Origin: Ktedonobacter sp. SOSP1-85
GTDB lineage: Bacteria > Chloroflexota > Ktedonobacteria > Ktedonobacterales > Ktedonobacteraceae
Direction of reading: 5' to 3'
Assembly: GCF_016587415.1 (NCBI RefSeq)
Contig: NZ_BNJI01000003.1
Coordinates: 1,984,001-2,048,000, forward strand
Length of the DNA: 64,000 nt
The notes under the pieces are model-generated. The model saw only the letters and a list, made by a program, of their open reading frames with translations, did not search any database and had not been told where the DNA came from. Position 1 is the first letter of the stretch. Every line of letters starts with the position of its first letter. The position numbers and the translations under genes are program-made. This document shows positions 9,197 to 17,967 of this stretch, piece after piece.

Positions 9197-9241
9197 GGAA
9201 ATATTTTCTATATAAAATGTTTCCATGTTAACTATTAACAT
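9197..9241. promoter_or_regulatory. Two adjacent inverted repeats upstream of marR, likely operator
   Basis: Site 1 (9197-9224) is GGAAATATTTT, six bases, AAAATGTTTCC, ten of eleven arm positions paired. Site 2 (9225-9241) is ATGTTAA-CTA-TTAACAT, a perfect 7-bp inverted repeat. They abut just before the MarR ribosome site, where MarR proteins usually bind for autorepression. Binding is inferred. Confidence 0.6.
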
Positions 9242-9378
9242 GAAAACAGCATACAGGATCTCTCGTCGGTTGTCAAGGCTTTGGCAGGCGAATTTTTGGA
9301 GATGTGCTCAAGAGCAAGGACAGCGTTTCTTTTCCCTCACCGCTCCCCTCATGATCCGATTCCCGTGTTCGAGCGACG

Positions 9379-9519
9379 GAGAGGCGAGCAAGTGCCAGGA
9401 CCAGAGAAGCGCTGGAAGAAGCCATTGGGCAAGCATTACTCACTATCACGGCTCAGGATACACAGGAATGGTTCCAGCATTGCGGCTATCTCCTGCCCGG
9501 CCAAGAAAGGAAGAGCTAA
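9379..9519 (+). pseudogene. IS630 transposase C-terminal remnant
   Basis: A short frame reads ERRASARTREALEEAIGQAL, then a tail ending LLPGQERKS and a stop. It matches the end of the IS630 gene at 6.2-6.9 kb up to GQAL and shows how that gene would have continued. No start or DDE core is present. It directly abuts the ISL3 remnant. Confidence 0.75.
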
Positions 9520-9521
9520 AT

Positions 9522-10193
9522 ATGGCTCAATTTTTTAGCTATCTCTCTCAGCAGATGCTCCAGCTTCAAACGCAGGGACTTTCTTCCTCCGAGATTGCTC
9601 CTCGCGTGGGTCTCTTTGCGCGAACCGTTCGCCAATGGCTTGCCGATGGGGTAAACACCAGCCCCAGGCGGAGACGTCCCAGCCCGCTTGATGCTTATGC
9701 CTCCTACCTACGTCATCGCTGGGAAGAAGGAGAACAACAGGGAGTGCACCTCTACCAGGAGCTTCAGGAAAAAGGATACACAGGTTCCATTCGGGCGCTC
9801 TACCGGTATCTAGATCGCTGGCGTCCCCCTCCAAGCGAGGAAGACCAGCCTGCTCCGAGAAAGCGACGACCGAGAAAGACAGCACCTCCCCCAGGGCCAT
9901 TTGATCAATGTCAAGCCAAGCAGGCAGTTTGGTTGTCTATCCGCTCTCCTGATGAATTGAAACCAGAGGAGCAAGAACAAGTTGCCTTCATTCGACAGGT
10001 TCCCTGCCCTTGAAACAGCCTATCAATTGGTTCAGGCGTTTGTGAAGATGGTAAGAGAACGTACAGGAACGCATCTAGAAGTCTGGCTAGAGCAAGTACG
10101 CAAGAGCGATATTGCTGAACTCATCCAATTTGGCAAAGGAATTGAACGAGATCTAGCTCCTGTTCAGGCCGCTCTTACGCTCCCTTACAGTAA
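9522..10193 (+). pseudogene. ISL3-family transposase, 5' segment, split by recombinase element
   Basis: Reads the middle HTH region of an ISL3 transposase (LSSSEIAPRVGLFARTVRQW, then a proline/arginine-rich linker) and the later helical part (FDQCQAKQAVWL, ALETAYQLVQAF). The N-terminal zinc-finger and most of the DDE domain are missing. One frameshift occurs near 9990-10000. The frame stops at LTLPYSN, exactly where the element at 10194-12563 begins; the missing end (GLVEGHVHRLKLIKR) resumes at 12564. Confidence 0.82.
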
Positions 10194-10233
10194 CGATCAC
10201 GTTGCATAATGCACCTCGTCTCTTGGATCAGTA

Positions 10234-12246
10234 TCATTTTGAGTCGTCAGTCAGGAGTGGTTGACGAGCCTTGGGAAGAAAGAGGCACGATCCCCGATCA
10301 TTGTATCGTGCGCCAGCAATGCGCCCCTGGCGATACCAGCGCCAGATTGTTTGAGCTGTGACGCCGTAGGAGTGCGCTAGTTCCTCTGCGGTGAGCAAGC
10401 CCTGTGCTTGCAAGCGTGCGTATCGATCAGAAAGACCATGATGCCGACGAAGCTGATAGACATGCGTCCTCTGAAAGAGGAGGCCATCGAATGTGCGATA
10501 GCCTTGCTGATTGAGCTGCTCTGCGACTTCTGCATCCGTGTACTCCTCCAACAGGCGATCCATGGCAGCCAGCGTCTCTGGTGGTGTCAAGCGGGATTGC
10601 GCAAAGGGAGGAGGCAGGGGTACCATGATGGTCTGGGTCGCTCCCCCTTTGAAGCGAATGTGCGCGACAATCTGCTCGGCTTTGTGAACAGTGACATCTT
10701 CAATCAGCAGGCGAACTACACGTTTGCGTTGGCGCGCCGTGGTCTTGGGATCATTCCAGAACTGGTGAAACCGTTCGGGTACCTCCTCGATGTCCGCACG
10801 TTCTTCCTCGCTCACTCGCTGCTGATCACTCTGGTTGTAGCGCTCTTCAATAGCCCGTGCTTCCTCTAGCGCACGCAGTTTTGCGTTCCATTCCGCTTCT
10901 AAGACACTTGCGACCAGGCGGTTGTCAGGATCGACTTTGAGATAGCGGCGTTGGGCGAGCTCCGCTTCATATTGCGCACGCTCCACTTGCAAATGTCGCA
11001 GGCGACGTGCTTCATCCGCGCGCTGGATGACTTCCTCTTGCACTGCCAGGGTCAAGGCCAGCGCCTCAGGAGTCACGCGCTCCAGGAGCACTGCCCCAAT
11101 CGCCCTGTCCAGATCTCGCCCAGGAATGCGTTGGCAGGGGGCACGGCCCTGAGCAATGCTTTGGCTCTGGCAGAGATAGTCTGGTATGATGCGCTGACCT
11201 CCTCGCTGATGATAGCGCACTGTCATCCGCTCACCGCAGCCCCCACAGAGGAGAAGGCCCTGCAAGAGTGCTGGCCCCTCCCGTGGTGGGGAGAAGCGTT
11301 GGGGTGAATAGGCTTGACTGTTCAAAGCAAGTTGCGCCTCGTTTCTCTCAAAGTCTTCCCACCTAATGTACCCCACATGAGCGTCATGCACAAGGACGAT
11401 CCAGTCGGCACGGGGAACATCCTGGATATGGAGCTTGCCATCGGCAGTCTTGGTGGTGCGGGTACGTCCGTAGACATAGGCTCCTGCATAGGCTGGATGA
11501 TGTAAGAGCCGCAACACATCATGGTGCTCAATCTCTGCCCAGACGAGTTCTCCGCGATGCGCCCCACGACGCAGACGGCGCGGGAAAAGCAAATGCTGTT
11601 GGCGAAAGTGACGGACCGTCGTAAAAGCGGAGCCGGTGTGCGCAAAACTGCGAAAGACCTCGCGAATGCTCGCCTGCACTTGCAGGTCGGGATCAAGCAC
11701 CACAGCGTCCGTTTCGGTGTAGGTAAACCCAATGGGTAAGGTTAGTTTGAGCGCACCTCGCCTCGCTTTGTTGAGAATGCCGCCTTGTAGGCGGGCACGC
11801 AGCACAAAGAGTTCTGCTTCACTCATCGTCCCCTTGAGTCCGAGCAAAAGCCGATCATTGAAGGTAGAGGGATCGTAGAGACCCTCTTCATCCAAGATCA
11901 AGGTCTGGGTAAGCGCGCAAATTTCTAACAGATGATGCCAATCGCTGGAGTTGCGCGCGAGCCGAGAGACCTCCAGCCCCAAGACCAGCCCGACTTGTCC
12001 GAGGCCGACTTCAGCTACCAGGCGCTGGAACCCCAGGCGATCAACGGTTGAGGCACCTGAATAACCCAGATCTTGATCGATCACCATGATCCGCTCCTCG
12101 CTCCAACCGAGTGCCAGTGCACGTTCACGGAGCGCATACTGGCGAGCAGTACTTTCAGTATTCTCAAAGACGTGTTGGAGTGTACTTTGCCGCACATACA
12201 GACATGCTAGACGACGAAGGTGGTGAGCGGTGACCTGCTGCCTCAT
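10234..12246 (-). CDS. Large serine recombinase
   Basis: A 670-residue site-specific recombinase that cuts both strands through a serine-DNA link. N-terminal resolvase domain with the catalytic serine at residue 21 (ACLYVRQST) and the conserved arginines in LEVSRLARNSSDW; recombinase domain with HHPAYAGAYVYG about residues 250-265; zinc ribbon with CGGCGERM and later cysteines about 335-375; a long charged coiled-coil region; and a C-terminal HTH (LLTAEELAHSYGVTAQTIWRWYRQG). Complete. It is the likely transposase of the element in which it lies. Confidence 0.92.
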   Translation of the reverse strand: MRQQVTAHHLRRLACLYVRQSTLQHVFENTESTARQYALRERALALGWSEERIMVIDQDLGYSGASTVDRLGFQRLVAEVGLGQVGLVLGLEVSRLARNSSDWHHLLEICALTQTLILDEEGLYDPSTFNDRLLLGLKGTMSEAELFVLRARLQGGILNKARRGALKLTLPIGFTYTETDAVVLDPDLQVQASIREVFRSFAHTGSAFTTVRHFRQQHLLFPRRLRRGAHRGELVWAEIEHHDVLRLLHHPAYAGAYVYGRTRTTKTADGKLHIQDVPRADWIVLVHDAHVGYIRWEDFERNEAQLALNSQAYSPQRFSPPREGPALLQGLLLCGGCGERMTVRYHQRGGQRIIPDYLCQSQSIAQGRAPCQRIPGRDLDRAIGAVLLERVTPEALALTLAVQEEVIQRADEARRLRHLQVERAQYEAELAQRRYLKVDPDNRLVASVLEAEWNAKLRALEEARAIEERYNQSDQQRVSEEERADIEEVPERFHQFWNDPKTTARQRKRVVRLLIEDVTVHKAEQIVAHIRFKGGATQTIMVPLPPPFAQSRLTPPETLAAMDRLLEEYTDAEVAEQLNQQGYRTFDGLLFQRTHVYQLRRHHGLSDRYARLQAQGLLTAEELAHSYGVTAQTIWRWYRQGRIAGARYNDRGSCLFLPKARQPLLTDDSK

Positions 12247-12247
12247 C

Positions 12248-12553
12248 TTACTGATCCTCCTTCTGGTGAGCCGGGAGAACGTTGAGCATCTGGTTGAGAG
12301 GTCCTATGTCTTCAAAACGAAGCACCGTTTTTCCAGCTGCAACAACCAGAAAGGGATCAGGAGGAGCGAGAGATGTCCAGGCCAGGGGCAGCGAGCGGAT
12401 CTGATGAGTCTGCAGATCAGCAAAGAAGACGCGCTCCTCTCCCCAGGCCCGGCTCTGCGAGAGCAGGGGAAAACTGTGGCCGCAGAGAGGATGGAAAGGA
12501 TGGATAACGGTAAAGCAATGCTCACCATTCGTGTTATTGGGTGTAGTTGACAG
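12248..12553 (-). CDS. Small protein upstream of recombinase, DUF5372-like
   Basis: The frame reads FTVIHPFHPLCGHSF and later IRSLPLAWTSLAPPDPF, then ends two bases before the recombinase ATG region. The HPxHPLxG and LPLAWTSL motifs remind me of DUF5372-type small proteins accompanying such recombinases; that is recall and not a search. No ATG, GTG or TTG start is found in this frame inside the element; a CTG at 12553 is possible, or the start is damaged. Its function is unknown; it may be an accessory DNA-binding factor. Confidence 0.45.
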   Translation of the reverse strand: MSTTPNNTNGEHCFTVIHPFHPLCGHSFPLLSQSRAWGEERVFFADLQTHQIRSLPLAWTSLAPPDPFLVVAAGKTVLRFEDIGPLNQMLNVLPAHQKEDQ

Positions 12554-12563
12554 TTCGTTTAAA

Positions 12564-12671
12564 TGGCCTCGTCGAGGGTCATGTCCATCGGCTCAAACTC
12601 ATCAAACGTCAGGGCTATGGCCGAGCCTTCTTCCCCTCCTCCGCCAACAGCTTCTCTCCCAAGCAGTGTAG
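12564..12671 (+). pseudogene. ISL3-family transposase, 3' segment
   Basis: The frame continues GLVEGHVHRLKLIKRQGYGR and ends FFPLLRQQLLSQAV and a stop at 12671, the standard C-terminus of ISL3 transposases. It is the other half of the gene at 9522-10193 and is too short to be listed as an open frame on its own. Confidence 0.8.
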
Positions 12672-12887
12672 AAATTCTTCAGTTTTTCTTCTTTCCTCTC
12701 AGCAAAAAGCCATCTCTAAATAAGCAGACGGTATTCATCAAAGTTGACGGAGTTCCAATTTATGCGTCAGTTTCTCGACCAAGGATTGGCCTTGTATCTA
12801 AATGTTTGTCTCAATTAGGACGCGGTATAACCGTATTCGCTGCTATACTCAAGCAAGAAGTTGAAAGATGTAGAAGGAGCTAAAACG

Positions 12888-13394
12888 ATGACGGAACAGA
12901 AAAGTAAAGCAGAACTTTTAGAAATGAGACGTGTGCTCTATATGCATTTCGATGCGCTGATCGCAGGTCTGAGTGAGCAGCAGATACAAATGCCGGGGGT
13001 GAATGGCGACTGGTCGGTCAAGGATCACATCGCCCATCTGACGTTCTGGGAGCGCGTGAACCTGCTTGAAATGTTGAAAGCGATCCAGCAGGGTACGAGC
13101 TGGACTAATCCAGGACTTGAGAGTACCGAAGAAGTGAGAGATAAGACCAACCAGCAGGTCTACCTGCAAAACAAGGACCGTTCGCTAGCAGACGTGCTAT
13201 CCGAATTTCAGGCAACGCATCAGCAGGTCATGGAGTATCTCGAAAAGCTGAGCGAGGAGGAATTGAAGACGCCATACGAATGGTTAGGAGGGTACACGAT
13301 CATCACATGGCTAAGCGAGCCAAGCGGGCATTACGACGAGCACGAGCAGTATATTCGCGACTGGCTGGCGAGGCAGAGCAGCGCAAAGGAGTAG
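12888..13394 (+). CDS. ClbS/DfsB-like DinB-superfamily protein
   Basis: About 168 residues. The segment KAELLEMRRVLYMHFDALI, then GVNGDWSVKDHIAHLTFWERVNLLEML, is the first helices of a DinB four-helix bundle; the later GGYTIITWLSEPSGHYDEHEQYIRDWL gives the final helix with the conserved His and Glu. ClbS/DfsB proteins include colibactin self-resistance proteins, most are of unknown function. The ATG at 12888 is chosen because AAGGAGC lies just before it; an upstream TTG is possible. Confidence 0.82.
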   Translation: MTEQKSKAELLEMRRVLYMHFDALIAGLSEQQIQMPGVNGDWSVKDHIAHLTFWERVNLLEMLKAIQQGTSWTNPGLESTEEVRDKTNQQVYLQNKDRSLADVLSEFQATHQQVMEYLEKLSEEELKTPYEWLGGYTIITWLSEPSGHYDEHEQYIRDWLARQSSAKE

Positions 13395-13412
13395 GCGCTT
13401 TCTGAGCATTTA

Positions 13413-13453
13413 GCTATGGCGCGAGGAGGCCCGGCGCTTCCTCGTGCCATAGC
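13413..13453 (+). terminator. Hairpin terminator after ClbS/DfsB-like gene
   Basis: The arms GCTATGGC-GCGAGGA and TCCTCGTGCCATAGC pair almost fully around a GC-rich loop, followed by ATTTTC. It lies 19 bases after the stop codon. Confidence 0.6.
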
Positions 13454-13736
13454 ATTTTCAACTAACCAATCTGCTAGACGTGTTGAAGCATCTGGACACG
13501 TGTTGTTTGTCAGAATACGGCTCTGGGACACATTCGGTGTGCCTGTCAAACCGAAGTTTTATTTGGCAATCAACAGTTTGAGTCCGTGTTGGCAGATGAG
13601 GACGAAGATCAGGATTTAGATCGTTGATGTTCACATACCCGTTATCGAGAACTTACCCAAATGTGGACATGCCACATCTGGTCTGAGCCATTTTGTTGTA
13701 ATAAAAGCCACCAATAGAGGTAAAGCATCCCTTGAG

Positions 13737-13982
13737 TTAGTTTGCGGGAATCTCGGGGAGGGTGCGCAGGCGAATATGTGCCATGCTAAAGGGAACTACC
13801 CCAACCCAGCATTCGCCATCGTAGGTGTCCATTTCCAGCTCCGGCGGAATCAGAGATCGCAACTGAGCAGGCTTAATTGGCCAGTGTGAAAAGAGCAGAT
13901 CGTTCCAGGTCTGGGTCATGATCCAGCACGTATCGGGCAAGGGATAGGGGCGATGGACAGTATTTTGGAGTAGCGTTTGCAT
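13737..13982 (-). pseudogene. DUF2071 protein, C-terminally truncated
   Basis: 81 codons that match the beginning of DUF2071 proteins: MTQTWNDLLFSHWPIKPAQL, then LIPPELEMDTYDGECWVGVVPF and the following RLRTLPEIP. Family members run to about 230-250 residues and should continue with FPELNVRTYV, but a stop follows immediately. No continuation was found downstream. Probably a non-functional stub. Confidence 0.75.
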
Positions 13983-14590
13983 ACGTACGTTAACCTCTTT
14001 GGAAAACAGCTTTCACTTCTCTCTTTAATGAGATTCACCCTACTATGAATCAGAAGGCTGTGTCTATCATCGATGCCTTTCTCTACCATAGGATCCTCTT
14101 CCTCCTGGCGGAGAGGAATTTTGGGCGCAGATTGATGAGCAGCAAGATCTTTGAATCCTTTTCTCTAGAACCGTGCCAGGATGCCTCTATCTTCTCAATG
14201 TGGAGCACCCTGGCGCATTCCTTGGATTCCATCCTTTAACCGAAAGCTCGAACTCATCACGGAGATGATCCACATTGCCGAGGAGCCGAACAACCCGTTG
14301 GGGAGTCATGACCTGGGCAGCCAAGAGAGAGAATGTGCGAGCCAGAGGAAATCTGCTCCTTGGCTTGCTCCTTCTCTCTTTATAATTCCTATAGCCTCTG
14401 ACCTCTTGATGATGATTCCCTCTCTTTTTGCTACCCTGATGACTAATGTATTGGCAACATTATGTTATATAGAAGCAGTAACTTAATATGCTATTTGTAG
14501 TAAAAGTAACATAATATATTACTGTCCGATCCCAAAGAACATGACAGGCGATGAGCCTGGAAGAGGGGAGAAATCCCAAAGAAAAAGACG
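13983..14590. other. Intergenic region, no convincing gene
   Basis: Only short overlapping frames without motifs. An AT-rich stretch at 14440-14520 includes GTAACATAATATATTAC, a near palindrome, which could be a promoter or binding site. Confidence 0.4.
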
Positions 14591-14595
14591 CTCAA

Positions 14596-15210
14596 TCCGG
14601 CGAGAAGGTGGCGTGAAGCAAGCGGCGATCCGGCGAGAACGTGATTTTCCCTCTGTGGTTTAGGAAAAGGTCTGTTCGAGTGAGAGCAGAGAGGGGAGAG
14701 AGAAGGGCAGTCGCGTCGGCAACGATCGACGAGGTTGCATCAGTGTTCACGAGAAGAAGAAGTCCACCAGGAACAGAGCATGGCAGAGAGCGTGCTCTGT
14801 TTTTTGTGCGCTGTGAGCCTGGGAGAGCCTGGGAGCATGAGGCCCTCATGATCGTTGCTGCCCCTTGTTCCCCTTCTCTACGTTGTAGAGGGAGGGTATC
14901 AGGTGCATGTGCGTGTGGAGACCAAGCGACCCTCTGTGTTGTTTCGCGTGTGTGAGTATGGATGAGCATGGGTGTGGAGGGAGTGGAAAAGGCGTTGCGT
15001 GTTGCGAGAAGGCGGCCATAACTGCAGAGCATGAGAGGGAAGGAAAGCATCGGGCAAGAAGGTGGTGGAAAGCAAACGGTGATCCGGCGAGAAGGGAGGA
15101 GAAGGAGCGTGAAAAAGGGCGAGAGAGGAAAGTTTCCTACTACCTGTAGAGACGGTAGAAGTGGTAAATAACGTGAATGTTCGACGATATTTGAGCCGAA
15201 ACACGGGGAT
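14596..15210. repeat. Purine-rich non-coding block with diverged internal repeats
   Basis: The plus strand is strongly A/G-rich over about 600 bp. A 39-base unit at about 14602-14640 recurs at about 15056-15094 with seven differences; both contain GATCCGGCGAGAA. Long open frames on the minus strand reflect the composition and contain no recognisable domain. Confidence 0.5.
14773..14805 (+). terminator. Rho-independent-like hairpin
   Basis: Perfect 8-bp stem ACAGAGCA / TGCTCTGT with a 12-base loop, followed by TTTTTG. No gene directly upstream on the plus strand was recognised. Confidence 0.5.
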
Positions 15211-15304
15211 TCGGTGAGAATGTTAGGAATCAACCGGCTCTTTCAAAGTGAAGTCGCGCCAGAAGCGACCTGTTGCACACCCATATTGTAAATTCGATGG
15301 CAGC

Positions 15305-16021
15305 TTAGATCACCGACCCCTTAAATTCTTGCACGGCTTTTTTGATGAGCTCAGCCACCGCATGTGGCTGCGAGATGTAGATTGCGTGACTGCCCGCTAC
15401 CTCGACGACGGTCGAACCTGCGCGCTTGGACATGAAACGCTGGACTGGCGGTGGGATCATCTTGTCATCTGTGGCGACCAGGTACCAGCTCGGCCTGCTC
15501 TTCCACGCTGGCTCGCTGATCATGCCGTTTAGCGCCTCCTCGCCCCACGGGACTTGCGAATCGGCCATGAAGACGGCCTTTTCTTCGTCCATGTCAGCCC
15601 CAAACGAGGCAGGGAACCGGGCCTTGTCTTGGTACAGATAGCCATCCTGGGGTGGCAGTATTGAGGATGCAGGCGTGCCAGGCTGGGCATCTTTGAGAAG
15701 TGTGGACACGGACTCGCCCGTGTCGGGGGCAAAGGCTGCGATATACACAAGCCCCACGACCTGTGGATCGTTGCCAGCTTCGGTGATCACCGCTCCTCCG
15801 TAGGAGTGGCCGACGAGAATCACCGGGCCGGTCTGCGCGTGAACAATGCGTTTGGTTGCGGCGACATCGTCGGCCAGCGAGATCGTTGGATTCTGGACGA
15901 TGGCGACAGGGCAGCCGTCCTTCTTCAGGATCTTATAGACGCCCTCCCAACCGGACCCGTCCACGAAGGCACCGTGGACAAGGGCGATTGTTATTTCTGC
16001 CGGATGAGATACTCCAGCCAT
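15305..16021 (-). CDS. Alpha/beta hydrolase
   Basis: About 238 residues of the alpha/beta hydrolase fold. The oxyanion segment VHGAFVDGSGWEGV follows strand 3, the nucleophile elbow is GHSYGG, and a late Asp (LVATDDKMIPP) and His (EVAGSHAIYISQPHAV) complete the triad. The order and motifs match the EstC-like esterase group. AAGGA lies 12 bases before the ATG at 16021 and touches the one at 16033, so the inner start is preferred. Substrate not indicated. Confidence 0.87.
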   Translation of the reverse strand: MAGVSHPAEITIALVHGAFVDGSGWEGVYKILKKDGCPVAIVQNPTISLADDVAATKRIVHAQTGPVILVGHSYGGAVITEAGNDPQVVGLVYIAAFAPDTGESVSTLLKDAQPGTPASSILPPQDGYLYQDKARFPASFGADMDEEKAVFMADSQVPWGEEALNGMISEPAWKSRPSWYLVATDDKMIPPPVQRFMSKRAGSTVVEVAGSHAIYISQPHAVAELIKKAVQEFKGSVI

Positions 16022-16033
16022 GGTGATTTCCAT

Positions 16034-16414
16034 TCCTTCAAGAGGTGAGGACTGGTCCGCTGGTCGCCTCCTTCACATACGATATTCCCTTTTATTGGTC
16101 AGCACACATGCTATCATAGGGAAAACCATCGTAGAGGTGGGAGTCAGTCACTTGACCTTGCCCTCCCGCTCACCCCAGTCAGGCGTTGATCCGCATGCAG
16201 GGCACATCCACTCGCTCTGCGTCGAGCTCTTATCTGCTGGATTACATTATGAACCATTTACTATTACTATACACGAGGGACGAGTAGGATACGTGGATAT
16301 GGTCTATCACTATGAGCGATTTTTCCACCTATCCTGGCCCTCCCTCAACATGAGACGAACCATTTTGCCGTGAATTTACAAAAACGGTGCACAACGATCT
16401 GGAATTGACCCAGA
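16034..16414. other. Intergenic region between hydrolase and IS3
   Basis: Likely promoter region of the hydrolase. Only short motif-free frames are present. Confidence 0.4.
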
Positions 16415-16847
16415 AAAATGGACGCTTGAAATGTGGAGATCAACTCCTCTTCGACTGATGTGCTTGCTCGAAAGCAAGTGGACTAACATACTAGAGTGTC
16501 GAGTGCAACCGGATGGGGTTATAGAAGCATTCCAGGTACTCAAAAATGGCTGAGCGGGCCTGCTGCCTGGCCTGGAAACGCACTCGATTGGTACACTCTT
16601 TGGCGAGGGTCGCAAAGAAGGACTCCATCGGCGCATTATCCCAACAATTGGCAGTGCGACTCATACTGACCTCAATCCCCCCAGCTCACGCAAGGCAGTC
16701 TGATAACGCTCACACGTAAACTCGCTTCCCCTATCTGAATGATGGAGTAGCCCCACCTCCGGCTGGCGTCTAGCGATCGCCATGCGCAATGCCAGTTCTA
16801 CCAGAGCGCCATCTTCGACGGCATCCATTGCCCACCTGGTCTTGACC
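16415..16847 (-). pseudogene. IS3 orfB right-hand third, inverted
   Basis: Minus-strand translation gives WAMDAVEDGALVELALRM, LLHHSDRGSEFTCERY and WDNAPMESFFATLAKECTN, the C-terminal third of an IS3-family OrfB, with one frameshift before the SMSR segment and a stop in HSTL*YVSP. The outer edge (16415) carries TGACCCAGAAAAATGG, an IS3-type terminal repeat. The piece begins at the residue (G-W) where the plus-strand orfB at 17201-17743 stops matching. Confidence 0.8.
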
Positions 16848-16904
16848 CAAAAAAGTGGGGAAAGTAAACTTCAAGAAGTGAACCCAGAGAGAAGGGGAAA
16901 GATC

Positions 16905-17201
16905 ATGCGAAAACCGCAGCGGAAATTCACCAAAGAATTTAAGGGAGAAGCGGTGAAACTCGTCCAATCTCGCCAGAAACCACTCGCCCAAATCGCACGA
17001 GACCTGGACATTTCTGACAGTGCATTGCATCATTGGTGTAAGCAGTTTTCCGAGCATAGAGAGCAAGCCTTTCCTGGCAGCGGTCACCAGACCCCTCAGG
17101 AGGAAGAAATCCGCCAGTTGAAGCGGGAAAACGACCTCTTGCGCCAGGAGCGTGATATACTAAAAAAAGCACTAGGCATCTTTTCGCGCCCCCAACTCTG
17201 A
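16905..17201 (+). CDS. IS3-family OrfA
   Basis: 98-residue HTH protein of an IS3 element: KFTKEFKGEAVKLVQSRQKP, HTH segment IARDLDISDSALHHWCKQF, and a leucine-zipper-like C-terminus (EIRQLKRENDLLRQERDILKKA). The terminal repeat TGACCCAAAAAAGTGGGG lies upstream at 16848. A run of seven A at 17162-17168 is in place for the -1 frameshift that makes OrfAB in this family. Confidence 0.88.
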   Translation: MRKPQRKFTKEFKGEAVKLVQSRQKPLAQIARDLDISDSALHHWCKQFSEHREQAFPGSGHQTPQEEEIRQLKRENDLLRQERDILKKALGIFSRPQL

Positions 17202-17743
17202 GGTTTCAGTTCATTGCAGAGCACCAACACACCTACTCGATCACGTTGCTTTGCAAGGCACTTGACGTCTCTGAGAGTGGCTATTATGCGTGGAAAACCC
17301 GAGAGGCTTCCCAGCATTGCCGAGAAGATGCCAGACTGGCCGCCGACATTCAACAGATTTTCCTGGAGCATCGGCGGGTCTATGGCAGCCCACGAATTCA
17401 TGCTATCCTCAAAGAACGAGGAGTGCAAACCTCCCGCAAGCGGGTTCAGCGGTTGATGCGGCAGTTAGGGATCAGTGCATACGTCAAGCGCAAGTGCAAG
17501 CCCGCCACCAAGTGCGACCCCAAGGGACGTTTTGCTCCCAATCTTCTCAACCGGGAATTCGAAGTGGAACAGCCCAATACGCGTTGGGTCACCGATACCA
17601 AAGCGGTCTCCACTGTCGAGGGTTGGCTCTATGTAGCCGCGATTGTGGATCTTTTCTCACGTCGGGTAGTGGGGTTGTTCTTCATGCGTTATAGCGAAGA
17701 GGGCAAACTCATAGATGAAAACCCATTCTTCTGTCGCCAGTAG
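17201..17743 (+). pseudogene. IS3-family OrfB, 3' truncated
   Basis: The -1 frame after OrfA reads FQFIAEHQHTYSITLLCKAL, then the HTH_21 region (VYGSPRIHAILKERGVQTSRKRV) and the start of the integrase core with the first catalytic Asp (NTRWVTDTKAVST, YVAAIVDLFSRRVVG). After RRVVG the sequence changes to unrelated codons ending at 17743. The missing third lies inverted at 16415-16847. Confidence 0.85.
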
Positions 17744-17866
17744 CAGATGAGCAGTATCACCAGGAGTAAGCCAGAACCACCAAGTGAGCAGGTTTGGCCC
17801 TCCGACGTAAGCACTTGAAGAGCAAGCTAAATGATTTCCGTGCTCAAATATGCCTCTGCCTTGAGA

Positions 17867-17945
17867 AAACCGCAAGGGCTCAAGCCACAAGCGCCTGACC
17901 ACGGGTTTAAACCTATGGCTTGCGGCAGGTTAAAGCCCAAGAATG
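17867..17945. other. Double stem-loop motif, copy A
   Basis: Stem 1 (17899-17918) pairs CCACGGGTTT with AAACCTATGG with two mismatches; stem 2 (17917-17938) pairs GGCTT with AAGCC. A motif with the same layout and partly different but still paired bases occurs at 36354-36394. It resembles the structured right end of tnpB-carrying IS605-type elements, but no tnpB is here. Function inferred only. Confidence 0.4.
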
Positions 17946-17967
17946 TCAGAAGTCTCCCCGCCTGTCG

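Larger units (their letters stand above)
10194..12563 (-). mobile_element. Serine-recombinase transposable element inserted in ISL3
   Basis: Joining the sequence before 10194 to that after 12563 restores the ISL3 codons AGT AAT GGC CTC (SNGL) in frame, which defines both edges; a shared AA dinucleotide at the edges is the likely crossover core. The 2370-bp insert carries a large serine recombinase and a small upstream gene and no inverted repeats that I can see, as expected for serine-recombinase elements. Confidence 0.75.

Noticed and set aside
14592..15233. 213-codon minus-strand frame
   Set aside because: Composition follows the purine-rich strand bias; no domain or ribosome site.
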